Of a DNA stretch of 64,000 nt, positions 39,001 through 51,000 are shown in pieces. A program made the translations under genes and the position numbers. The first letter of the stretch is position 1; every line of letters starts with the position of its first letter. The notes under the pieces were generated by a model. That model saw only the letters and a list, made by a program, of their open reading frames with translations, was not told where the DNA came from and searched no databases. Origin of the DNA: Ceriagrion tenellum (lineage: Eukaryota > Arthropoda > Insecta > Odonata > Coenagrionidae); assembly GCA_963169105.1 (NCBI GenBank), contig OY720636.1, forward strand, positions 75,876,123 through 75,940,122. Reading direction: 5' to 3'.

Positions 39001-42000
39001 TCCATTTCCTAAGTAGTTCGATACGTGGCCACAAGAGGTCACTACTGTTCCGGCTCTCTTCGAAGTAGTTCGCTGTCCGGCCTATGGATGGCATTGTATC
39101 ACGTTTGGTAAACATGTTTCCCTTTCGTTGCGGCGTTTTGATGCCATTTTTTCCCTTCAGTTTCTCCGTTGTTTACATAATGTTGATGTAAACAGCCTTG
39201 TTCGTTAGAGGGTTGTTTCTGTGTTGTTTATGTAATATTGACGTAAATTTTGTGTAAATAACCAGATCCGTGCTATCTGGGCCTTGACCCTGCATGCAGT
39301 AGATCTCCTAGGTTTGTCGCTGTAATACTTCCCACATGAGCATTCCCCATACATATTTGAGTATAAGTTGAGGAATTTCTCCCGTTTTTCAGCCTATGAA
39401 AACCTACTGTCAAGTTGACTTTTTAGGAGTCAACATTTCTGCCTATCAGCAACATATAGCTAATGCTACCCACTATTCAAAATCCACGGAGAATATTCAG
39501 TGAGGAACGCATTTCATTTATGTCCTAAGTTTTTTAGTAGAACCTATCTTTGAAAAATTTACTTGGTCCTTCTACTTTGCTGTATAAATGCAATCCTTAA
39601 GAACAATGGGATTGTATAAATGTCCCAGAGCCTATCTGGTACTCCACGACTTCCTGATTTGCTGTGGGTACAGTGTGAGCTGTAAATCTTCATGAATATG
39701 CTGGTCAATATGTAGCGTATACTTTTACTTAGGGATGATGAAAATTACTTTGAGAAAAATGGCATATATTCTAAATAATTCTCGTTAATTAGGCAAAATG
39801 AAAACATTTCAACTTGCAAATACGAAAATGGAAGTTGATCAGCTTCAATGCTTTCAGGTAGCTACACTGCAACTAAACAACCTACTGCATCAGATAAGTC
39901 TTACTACTAGCTTCATGGATTGTGTTGTATATCTTTTTATCTGTGTCATTCTCTCTCCTGCCAAATATTCACATTTCCATTACCATCTGAGCCAATGATG
40001 GATCTTTGTTGAAGTCAATAACAAGCAGATTTTCAGAACCTGTATTGCATAAACTTACACAGGATCATTAATGTCTTCCTCTCTTCATCTAACCTTGTAA
40101 ACTTTATCCACTTTGCTAATTGTTTGGATATTTGCTCATACACAAATCACTCTCAGGAATGAATGATTCATTTCATGATAACATTTTTCTCAGCTAGCAT
40201 ACATCATGTCTTACAATCGTTACAAACCTATTGTTTTTTCTTGAGTGCCACCTACTATCTTGCTGTCAACACTGCAGGTGTGATAGTCATGGTGGATTAT
40301 TCCTACAGTCTGAAATGCTGCATCACCTTCCTAAAACAAACTGTCATATCAGTACTTGAGTAGAATGGCAAAGAATAAAGAATCCTTAAAATGACAGTTG
40401 TCAGGATGGATATATACTTACTTTAAGGTGGCAAAGGATTATTTGATCTTGCCAGGGACAAGCAAATCAAGGAGTCAACTACCAACCAATTCCCGTGAAG
40501 AACAGTGAAAATGTATTGCAAATTAATTTGACCTTGTGATGTTTCTAGGATCAGAAGAAAAACTGTTTGGTTTCAAAAACAAAATATGTGACGGATATAC
40601 CCTGAAGAAGAATGAAGCCAAGTACTCTCCATACTTAAATATTTACCATAACAGCACTGAAAGAGTGAAAAGTAAATTATTTCATCTGTCAATTTCAAAA
40701 TTGAGAACTCTTGTTGGAACAATTTTTATTGTTATTTTTCTGTTCCTCTGTCACAAATAAAATATACTAATTAACATTGAGCTTTGGCCTTTGAATAATG
40801 GTTGTGCCCCCATATAAAATGTTTATTTCATATTCAAGTAGTTTATTCATTTTATGAATGTACTGTTTTGATGAAGTCAAAATTTATTACCTCATTTTTT
40901 AACATTCATTTAGGTGATAGAACAAGCCTTGCTACTTGGCCTAAACTGCTACAACATTCCTAATGTGAGCAGTAAAGGTGTCTGTTGCAAGACAAATCTT
41001 CCGTCAAACACAGCATTCCGTGGTTTTGGAGCTCCTCAGGGAATGTTTATCATGGAAAATGCAATAACTGATGTGTCTGCTATTTTAGGAGTTGATCCTG
41101 CCAAAGTAGGTGTGGGTGATGATTTCTAAAATTTAGTTAAGCTATTTTACTTGGATAATACATATTATGTATTAATTACAGTGACTTATTTATTGATTTT
41201 AATGTAAAATGTTTAGTAAAAATGATGTTAAAATTATTCTGTCATAATAACAGCAGAAAAATAATCTGATTATACATGTAAATCCACGGGGACAGCCTAG
41301 AAATTGTGTTGTTTTACATATTGTTAAGACCCCTTTTCTCTCAGTGAAAGCTGATTTTTCACATGTCATACATATTGTTGAACCTTGATTTCCATTGCTA
41401 GGAGCCATACATTTTCTTGATGGATATTTTTCATTTTGATGCATCAGTGCTTAAAATCAAAGTACATTGATTGATTTTTGTTTTCCAGAACGTAGAGGTA
41501 AAAACTATTTTTAGCGTTGATGAATGAATGAAAGATTTTCTCCCTTGTTTTGCATTTTGGTTGGGTGTCTTCACTTTTCTAATCAGCGTGCCATAACCGT
41601 GGTAGAATTAAGACAGAAATTTTTGGAGCAGTGATTTGAAACTCCGAAAAGTGTATTTTAATGCTGTATTTCTTGGTGTTAATGTTTTTACCTAAATTTT
41701 GCCTTTGAAAGTCAAAGTATTCACAAGTACACACCACATTTTAAGTTGAAGCTTAAGAGAGCATTGTTTAAAATATCATCTTCTTTTTCTCAGAGAAAGG
41801 CATCTTTCTGAGATCTTCTAGAAGACCAAAAGTAAGGAATGGGAACCTGGAGCTCCAGGTTCACGTTCCTTTTTTTTGGTGGTCAAATCATTGAAAAACT
41901 AATTTTTGAAAGATTTTTTAAATTTTGGTTTTTGAAAATGACCGATAAAAAACTCCATGCATCCTGTGGCCCGAATTGAAATGAAATAGGTAGAACTATG

Positions 42001-45000
42001 CATGGATTTTTTTCACAGAAATGTTTAACAGCAATGGTCCTGTAACAGAGAATTAATGCTAAATTATACAAAACCAGAAATTACACTCTTCACGCCATTG
42101 TGCATCCTAGTGGTGTTGTCCTGGTTACATTCTGGGATTACGTGCTAACTTCTCTTTCTCACTCCCTGAATAATAATAATATCATATTGTCACATAAAAC
42201 TTACAATATGTATCTTTCGACTACAATAAGTAGGTGATTAATTAAAATAAAAATTCTCCTTACAGAGTAGTACATGGGTACATAAATATTCCCTTTACAT
42301 AGAGGGCATTCATTTTCAAGTTAGCATTAAAAACACATGAAGATGGTTATAGATATAGTTACATATCACCTAAGATAGTATTGTCGAGATACTCCTGTGC
42401 AGAGTATTAACTTTTATTTAATAGAATTTGCTTTATATTTTGTTTAAATATGTTAAAAGTCTTCATTATATTTTTAAATTCCATAGGAAACTTATTATAA
42501 ACCTTAATACCCATATAGTAAGGACACTGCTCATATATGCAGCCTATGCTGTGGATTTGTTATCACAAGGCAATTTCTGGTCCCATAATCATGTGTAATA
42601 CTGCCTTGTAATCCTGAATGTCACAGGGTTGCTGTTAGGTACATGATGTATTCATTAACGAGATGTAATATCATATTACTTGTAAAGTATAGTTGCTTAA
42701 ATAATGAATAGGAAGCCCATGAGGCACACAACTATGGCTTTTGCATATTTGATTGAAGACATTCTTAAAATTTGGTTTGGTGGGGTTAATGAGACCACGA
42801 ACTAAATTATCGATTAACAATTAGCACAGAGTACATTTGCACAGAGCGTGTTTTCAAGCACTATGGTGGCCCCGGTCCTACTGCCTGGCCCTGCCGGTTG
42901 GTGGCGCTGTCATTGTCTCAGCCTGCCCCCAGTCGACAGCCTCTCCCATTACTAACAGGTGACTGGGGCCGTTCGCTATAAGGGTGCCACATTTGGCTTT
43001 ACAACATCTTTAACCCTCTTTACATTAGATAATGGGTATGAAAGTTTCCCTTTGTCAATATAAAAGAAGAGAGTAATAACAGGTCATACCATCATATTAT
43101 TAAGTTAAAACATAACCACCCACAAATTCTGTACAGTTTTGGTAGATTAGGAACTTGATATAAAATGTATTATGTGGGAAGAAATTATAATTCATATGTA
43201 CTCCAAATGTATGTTGCCCCTGGAATACATTGCACATAAATGTACATATATTTTTATAGGGCTCACCATGAATTCTTTGTGCAGTTGGGAACTCATCTCT
43301 TTTCATCTCACTATCCACCTAAATACTCATAATAGCCCTTATTGAGTTTAATTTTTTTAAATATTTATTCTCATAGAGAGATTTATGTACTCGAATATTG
43401 GTACAAGCATTGGTTTTATTTGCTCTCCATTCAGATCAGAGAGAAGAATTTATACAAAAATGGAGACAGAAATATTTATAATTGTGTGATTGAGCATTGC
43501 ACTTTGCAACGTTGCTGGGATGAGTGCTTCAAGAGGTCTGAATATGATAAGAAGAGAAGGGAAACTGATGCTTTTAATAAGTAAGTACTAATTTATACCA
43601 TTATAGACTGTTGTTTATTAGCTAGTTTTAACAAAATGGAAAATCCTGAGACCTTCGTGATGTCTTGCTTACACAATTGCATCAATAACCTCCTTAGGTC
43701 TTGAGAGTCACTAAGTTAAGTAATCTGATGATAACATTATTCTTTAGGCAGAACAGGTGGCATAAAAGGGGCATTTGCATCCTGCCTACCATGTTTGGGA
43801 TTTCTTTATGTTTCCCCATAAACCAGGCAGGTGCCTTAGTCATGGTTTATACTGATGGATCTGTTTTGTTAACTCATGGAGGAGCTGAGATGGGGCAGGG
43901 TCTTCATACCAAAATGATCCAGGTAAATTCTGCTAAAAAATTGGATGGTACTGGCTGACTGTTTACAAACATATGATAAACACCACATCTTCTCTAAACT
44001 CATGATCTGCCTTCTTGTGCTTCTCAAGCAGAACTGGGACTTATGCATAGCAAAAGTAAAGGTGGGAAGCTCTGCAATGTTCTGACTAGAACCACAATTA
44101 CTTCATACTGTTTGAGGTGTTGATAGGAGTTTGCATGTTTCATGAGTTGCTTCAAATGACTAGAAAAATGGGTATTGTGTACTTACTTTTCTTTAATCCG
44201 TGATACTATGGATTTGGCTTAAACTATGGCACATTACAACATTTCTGTTAACATAATGCTCACAGTGCACGCATGCAGTGCTAGAAGCTTAAGCTGCTGC
44301 AGCATGCCCAGTTTACTCAAACTTTATATTTGAGGGTAAGGGAAGTGCTACAAATAAATGTCGGTAGCAATTCAGATTATCTATGTATACTATGGCTTTC
44401 AACCTTGATTCCCAACTAGTGGTTGAAACTTCCCAACCAACATGTAACAAAAGGGCTTCAGTATGCACTCTGAATTCACAACTTTATAACCTTTATACTG
44501 ATAAAATTATGCAAGAAAATTTTCCAATAATTGCATCGTACAGATCATAATATACTCTTTCATATGCACCAGTGCTAACATATTCACGAAGAGGATGAAA
44601 TTTGCTATGAAAAAATCATTTAGTTGGAACAGGGTTCAAACTCTAATAGAAATTTGCCATGGAGGATGGAGGCTTGATGGTAATGGTGTATCTGGCTAAC
44701 ACACCTGACTGGCAATGGCGAGAACTGGGCTTGAATCCCAGTCTAGTCAAATGATTTTTTTACTTGATGAATTCACCCTCTAGGTGAATATCTTACATAA
44801 GACATTATATTAATGCAACTGGTTGAGCTAATTTGCTGTATAATATTTTTACAGCCATCTGACTAACCATCAGCACAGGATAAAACACTAATATGTACAC
44901 TAGCCTACCAGGACATCCCCTCCTTTTGTTTAGTTATGAAACTCAGTTTGAAAGATGGCCACCAGATTTGTGGCAACTGAAGATGAAATAAACTCATTGT

Positions 45001-48000
45001 ACGTTCTCTCCCTGTTGTTCTGTGTACGTATGATTTCGGTGGATATAGAGATATATAGGATATAGGATCTATTTCTCTGTGGTGAAGCCCTATGGCCTGG
45101 GAAATATTTCCCACTTTTTTCATGGTAAGATTTTTGCCATCACAGGTTTTACTAGACTATGGTCTGATCTCCCAATTACATATTTTACCAGAACTTTGGT
45201 CTCAAAAGGTCTGAATATAATCATGTGTAGATAGTATTTTGTTAGGCTCCAATACTTTTTCATTGCTTTTTTCTCTTCCTTGTATTTTTTTTCTTGGAAA
45301 TAGTTTTGAAAAGGGAAATTTCCTTTTTTATCAACTTATGTTTAAGGTGGCTAGTAGGGTATTAGGAGTTCCAGAGGATACAATATACATATCAGAGACA
45401 TCAACGGATAAAATTCCAAATGCTCCACCTACTGCTGCCAGCAGTGCATCGGATCTAAATGGGATGGCAGTAATGGTGAGACTTTAAAATTTTATTTGAA
45501 TGCTTGGACATTTTTATTTTTTGAACAATGAGTATGTATGTATCAGTGCCTTTAACCTTTAACATTTCGCACATACTATTTTTTCATCATATGACACTCT
45601 GATACAATGAATAATTTGCAACTTTATTTCTTAATATTTGCAATTTTGTCAGAATGCTTGCCAAAAAATAAAGGAGAGGCTGAAGCCATATGTTGCTGCT
45701 AATCCGAAGGGCACGTGGAAGGACTGGATTAATGCTGCTTTTCTTGACCGAGTCAGTCTATCTGCCTCTGGATTCTACCGGTAGGTTATAATTGTTGCAT
45801 TGAAAAGGTATCCTGTCTATTTGGTAGGCCATGTGTAGAAATGGGTAAATTACCATAATTTTCATTTGAGGCTGAGTATCATGGTAAATTATGGTATTTT
45901 TTATGAAAATTACCGTAATTTTCTGGTAATTTTTCATTTTCCACAATTACTTGATATTAGAGGATCTAATAGGAAAGCCAATTACAATAACAAGGGGGTA
46001 ACAGCATTGAAACCATTACTATTGCATATTAATGTATTAGAAATAAGGAAAATTTAAAGGCAAATACTGCAGCCTACATGCAATTCAGTGCTTTTTTGTT
46101 TGGTATGAGAAATTTTCATTCAAATAGTTAATATCGATAGCCCCACAAATATTTCACTTGTGAAAATATTCCTCCAATGAGTTTTACATGCCTTTATTAA
46201 TCATTAAGATTATATTAATTATTTAAATAATGTTTGGAATATATCAGTATGAAAAATTTCTGAGACGGAGGTGACTATTACTTAAAATCACAATAATGTT
46301 CAGGGACTGCGGTAAATTATGTAAAATACCATGGTAATTTGCAAAAATTATGATGGTAATTTTCAGAATGGCCCATCTCTAGCCACGTCCTCCACTGGGA
46401 CTCGAGGCTTTTCTTCTCGAATCATGTACACTCTTTTCCATATGTTGATGGTGTCTTTTGATCTTAAACAGTTTTACCATTTATCATGCTGACTGGATTC
46501 TTTTCCTCATACCAATATCCTGTTTTGTGTTTTATCCTTCAACATCCCATTAGACCTATACAAAATCTTCTCACTAATTCAACTGTGAATTTCTACTACT
46601 TATGTCCTTTCTCCCAAAACCTTGCTTCCCTTGTAAATGTGTTGTAGATACTCTCCACCCAATGTATTTTGTGTGTTAAACCCCACAAGAGGAATTCAGA
46701 AATATCTGCCTAGTATTTTCTTTTAATGCATCAGATCATTACTCATCATCAGAAAATCTACAATGCTTTAATTCTAATATTCTAATTAGTATTAACAAGG
46801 TGGCTCTTATAAGGTCTTTTACTTCTAAGCGTCACAAATCAGTGGTTCAGCTCCCATATTAAGAAATTCTGGAAGAAATCGACGCTGGGCATTCATTCGG
46901 ACAAGGGAGCCTAATGTATTTCAATTATTCAAGGAACTCCGGAACTTAGTTAAAGCATGGGCCAAGTGCCTTCACTACTCAAAAATTTTCTCCGGTAAAA
47001 GAGACCCAACTCAAACCTGGTGAGAATTAAGGAAACTTGGTCTTCGACCATGTGTAAATTCCCTTCCGGTATGCATTTCTGCTGGTCAACTAAATGGTTA
47101 TTTCATTTCGGCATCCTATAATCCGAATGAACGCCTCTCTCCATGTCCACTCCTGAAGATGATCATTTTGTGCCCTTTAATGATGGATGGTTCTATTTCC
47201 AAAACATTACTCCCGAAATGTTATCTAAATATATGGCCCATTCTCAATCTCACTCATTTGGGGTTGATGAAATTCCAAATTGCTTCTTTCATAAATTGCC
47301 TGAAGAGCTTACATCAGTACTGCTTGAAATATTCAATTTCTCTTTGTCCAACTCAGTTTTCCCTACCTTAAGGAAAAATGCACTTGTGAGACCAATTAAC
47401 AAAGTCAGAATGCCCTCTTCCCCCGCAGACTTCCACTCTATCTCCATTCTCTGTGCTTTATCCAGAACTTCAGTGAAAACTATCCATCACCTAGTGACTG
47501 ATTACTTTTCTTCCAAGGGGAGACTAGACCCCTTTCAATCTGGCTTTTGTTAAGGTTTCAGTACAGAGTCCGCATTACTGAAAGTCACGGATATAGGTGA
47601 CATTTTTAGTGCAATGGATAGTAGAATGGTAATCATTATGGTCCTTTTTGATCTTAGTAAAGCCTTTGACCGTGTTAACAATGAGCTTCTGTTGCAAAAA
47701 TTGAAAAACCTCAACTTATCTTGTTTTGTTTTGAATTGGTTCTAGTCATATCTTGATAACAGAACTTAGGCAGTACTAGGTGCAAACAACAGCATATTGT
47801 CTTGGCGGACTGTGCCATGTGGAGTGCCTCAAGGGTCAGTACTTGGCCCTCTTTTATTCAGCCTTTACATCCTTGACATAGCAAAGACCCTCAGACACAG
47901 CAAATATATGCTTTATGCAGATGACTTTCAGATTTATTTTCATGCTAACTTAAATGAATTGCCTGCTGCGATCTCCCTGGTCAATGAAGATGTCTCAGCC

Positions 48001-51000
48001 ATTTGTGTTTGGGCCCATGAAAATTTATTGGTCTTAAACTCTTCCAAAACACAGGCAATCATATTTGGTAACTCTAAAATTCTTAACAAAATTAATTTTT
48101 CTCTTCTCCCCTGCACTAAAGTGGGGGATGCCGATATTGGATTTAGTAATACTGTTAGAAACCTTGGCAGTACGTTAACTGATAACCTCTCATGGAATCA
48201 TCACATAAAAGAAATCTCAAATAAGGTCAACCAAACTTTATATCAGTTAAAATGACCCAAATCTTTTCTTTCCATTTCTGCCTGTAACATGCTTATTTCA
48301 ACATTTATATTTCCCTCATTTGATTATTGCGCTTTGGTCTATAATGACCTTCCATTGGAATTAGAAAATAAACTTCAGCAGCTCGTAAATTATTGCGCAA
48401 GATTTGTCCTTGACCTTCGTAAAGACGAGCATATCTCTCACCACCTTCACAACTTGTCATGGCTTAAAACCTCTTATTGGAGGAAATATTTACTTGGGTC
48501 ATTTCTCTTCACTCTTTTCTGTAATAAATACCCAGTGTATCTCTTTTCCATGTTTAAATCCAAATCAGTCTCTGTTGTTAGAACCACTAGAACTGACCCC
48601 TCTTACCTCTTACCTACCTCGGACAAATACGTACCTTAAATCATTTCTCATCCCTGGTTCTAATCTCTGGAATTCCTTGCTATTATCCATAACAAATTCT
48701 TCCTCGCTGTCTGTTTTTAAGGAAAAACTTTTTGGTTATTACCATTAGCAGCATGTATGCCAATAATAGAAATATGTTACCTGTTTATTTATATTTTATA
48801 TGTTGATTTTTTATGTTGATTTTATATGATGATTTATATCTTTCCAAAGTGATTGGAGAAATTATATTTTTTTGTTATCTCTTTGTGATTGATATTATAT
48901 TTTCCTTTGTTATATATTATATTTTCCAATGTTTTTAGTGTTTATTATCTGTAACTGTGAAGTTTTTTGCTTTTCATTACTGTGAGATGTTGGCCAGGTG
49001 TATGTATTTTTGTGTTATTTTTTGCTCAGAGCAGAATTTTATATGTATTTTCTATTTTTTGCTCTTATGGGGAAACCCAGAGCATGATTAAACCTATTCT
49101 TTTCTATTCTGTCATTAGGTGTTTAGTTAAAATTAGAGACCTCAACAATGACAGCCTAAGTTTTTCATCATTATAATATTGTGAGTGCCCAGTATGGGAG
49201 GAGTTTCCATTTTGAGGGGTCAGGTGATCATTTTTCATATGAGGGTCTCTGTGAAAATCTCAAAGCAAAAAAAAAAAACAAAAAGTCATCATTGCATTTG
49301 ATTGTTACAATCTTTTTTATAAATCTTCTGTTTGAACTTCTTATCACAATGCGTTGATAACCTAAACCATCGAACTAATGATACTTGCATTGCATGAAAT
49401 GTGGAAAATCAAGTGATTAAAATTAAGAGTGCTTAGATAACTCGTTAGATTATCAAGGTACAAAAATATTGTATTATACATACCTAACAATAATAGGTAC
49501 TACAAAACTAGGTATTATACATACCTATTTTTGTACCTGGGTAAATTCACATGTTGATTGAATTACCGTGATAACTGTATATGCTAGAAAATTTTTGACT
49601 GGAATATTTTTTTGGGTGGTGGTGGCAGGTACATTATTGTGCCAATTATCCAATGTTCTTTTCACAGGCCATCGTATTATCAGACAATAAGTCCCTCGAT
49701 AAACACTTCCCCTACTCTTCCTTTCCGTCCTCTCTACTCCATCTACTACTCTTCACCTACTAATGCTTTTTTTGCACTTGTAGCCAGTGGCCATGTCCAG
49801 GTTTCTTGTTTCTAGAATTGATGTTTCCTTTCTCTCTCTCTCCATGCAGGGTATCTAATCCAGGATACAACTGGGAAAACAACTCTGGAAATCCCCACCA
49901 TTATTATACTTATGGGGTTGCTTGCTCTGAAGTGGAGGTAGATTGCTTGACTGGAGACCATCAGGTAAATTAGAGTGTAAGGGATGTGTGTGAGAAATAC
50001 AAATAAGAGCTTGAAAAAAATAATGTATGCCTATATTTACCATGATATTTAGACTCATTTTAGAATGTAGATATAATTAGTGGTTTGCAAACAAATTTTC
50101 AGGATCAGTCTTCTAATTTTTAAGCCTCTCAAACATTGAAACAAAGAAAATATTCAGTGTTTACTATGTGTTTGCAAGGTAGCTAGTATGAGAAGAAATG
50201 TTGCTAAATGATGAACATAGAGTATTTCCCAGCCCATGAAATGTACCAACACTTGAAATTAAAAAAAAAATAATTTTCAGGTTGAATTTTACAGCCAAAA
50301 ATATAAATACATCCTGAAATTTTTATGGGAAAAAGCAGGACAAATTTATTTGCTCACAAACAGTGGCTTACCCTCAGCTGATAAGATGCAGGCTGAATGT
50401 TGAATGCACATTGTAAAAATTGACAGTTGGGTAAATTACCCAAAAAATGTCATTTCTACAGGTTGCAATAACATATACCTCACCTTATGTCATCAATTGG
50501 TTTCAGAATATCCGATGTAAGTCGAATTCTGACGTATGTCGACTCTCGACATAAATCGATTCAGCTATCCCATAAACCAATAATATTGATGCTATTTTAC
50601 TGTTATATGAATATATAATGGTGTACAATTGAGTACATATGATCGATGTTGTAAAAAAAAGTCCTTGTTGACATATGGGTATCCTGTATTGGAGTAATAA
50701 TACCTCAAAAGATGATGAAACGTAAATATGATCTAATTCAATGTGGCATATTGCAAAGGCATGCCATCATATTTGTCATTGGCACTACTTCCGTCCCTAA
50801 AGACATGTTTACAAGATGCATATACCTGTGCAAGTACGTGACTGGACCGATGCATGGGCAAATGCTCCAAATTAGAATAGGGTGTATTTTATGCCCGATG
50901 GTCATGCATTTGTGCAATTTTGCGTGTGTACACGCAATTTAAATGGTGAATGGAAGCATTTACTTGTAGAATCTTAGAAAAAAATGATTTATGGAGAGTG

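Noticed and set aside
44684..44766. Functional tRNA gene
   Set aside because: Only the B-box region is tRNA-like, and a related sequence at 30845 suggests a dispersed repeat.
50490..50570. Tigger-type MITE in intron 25
   Set aside because: Only a vague similarity to Tigger termini; no paired inverted repeat or TA duplication was found.
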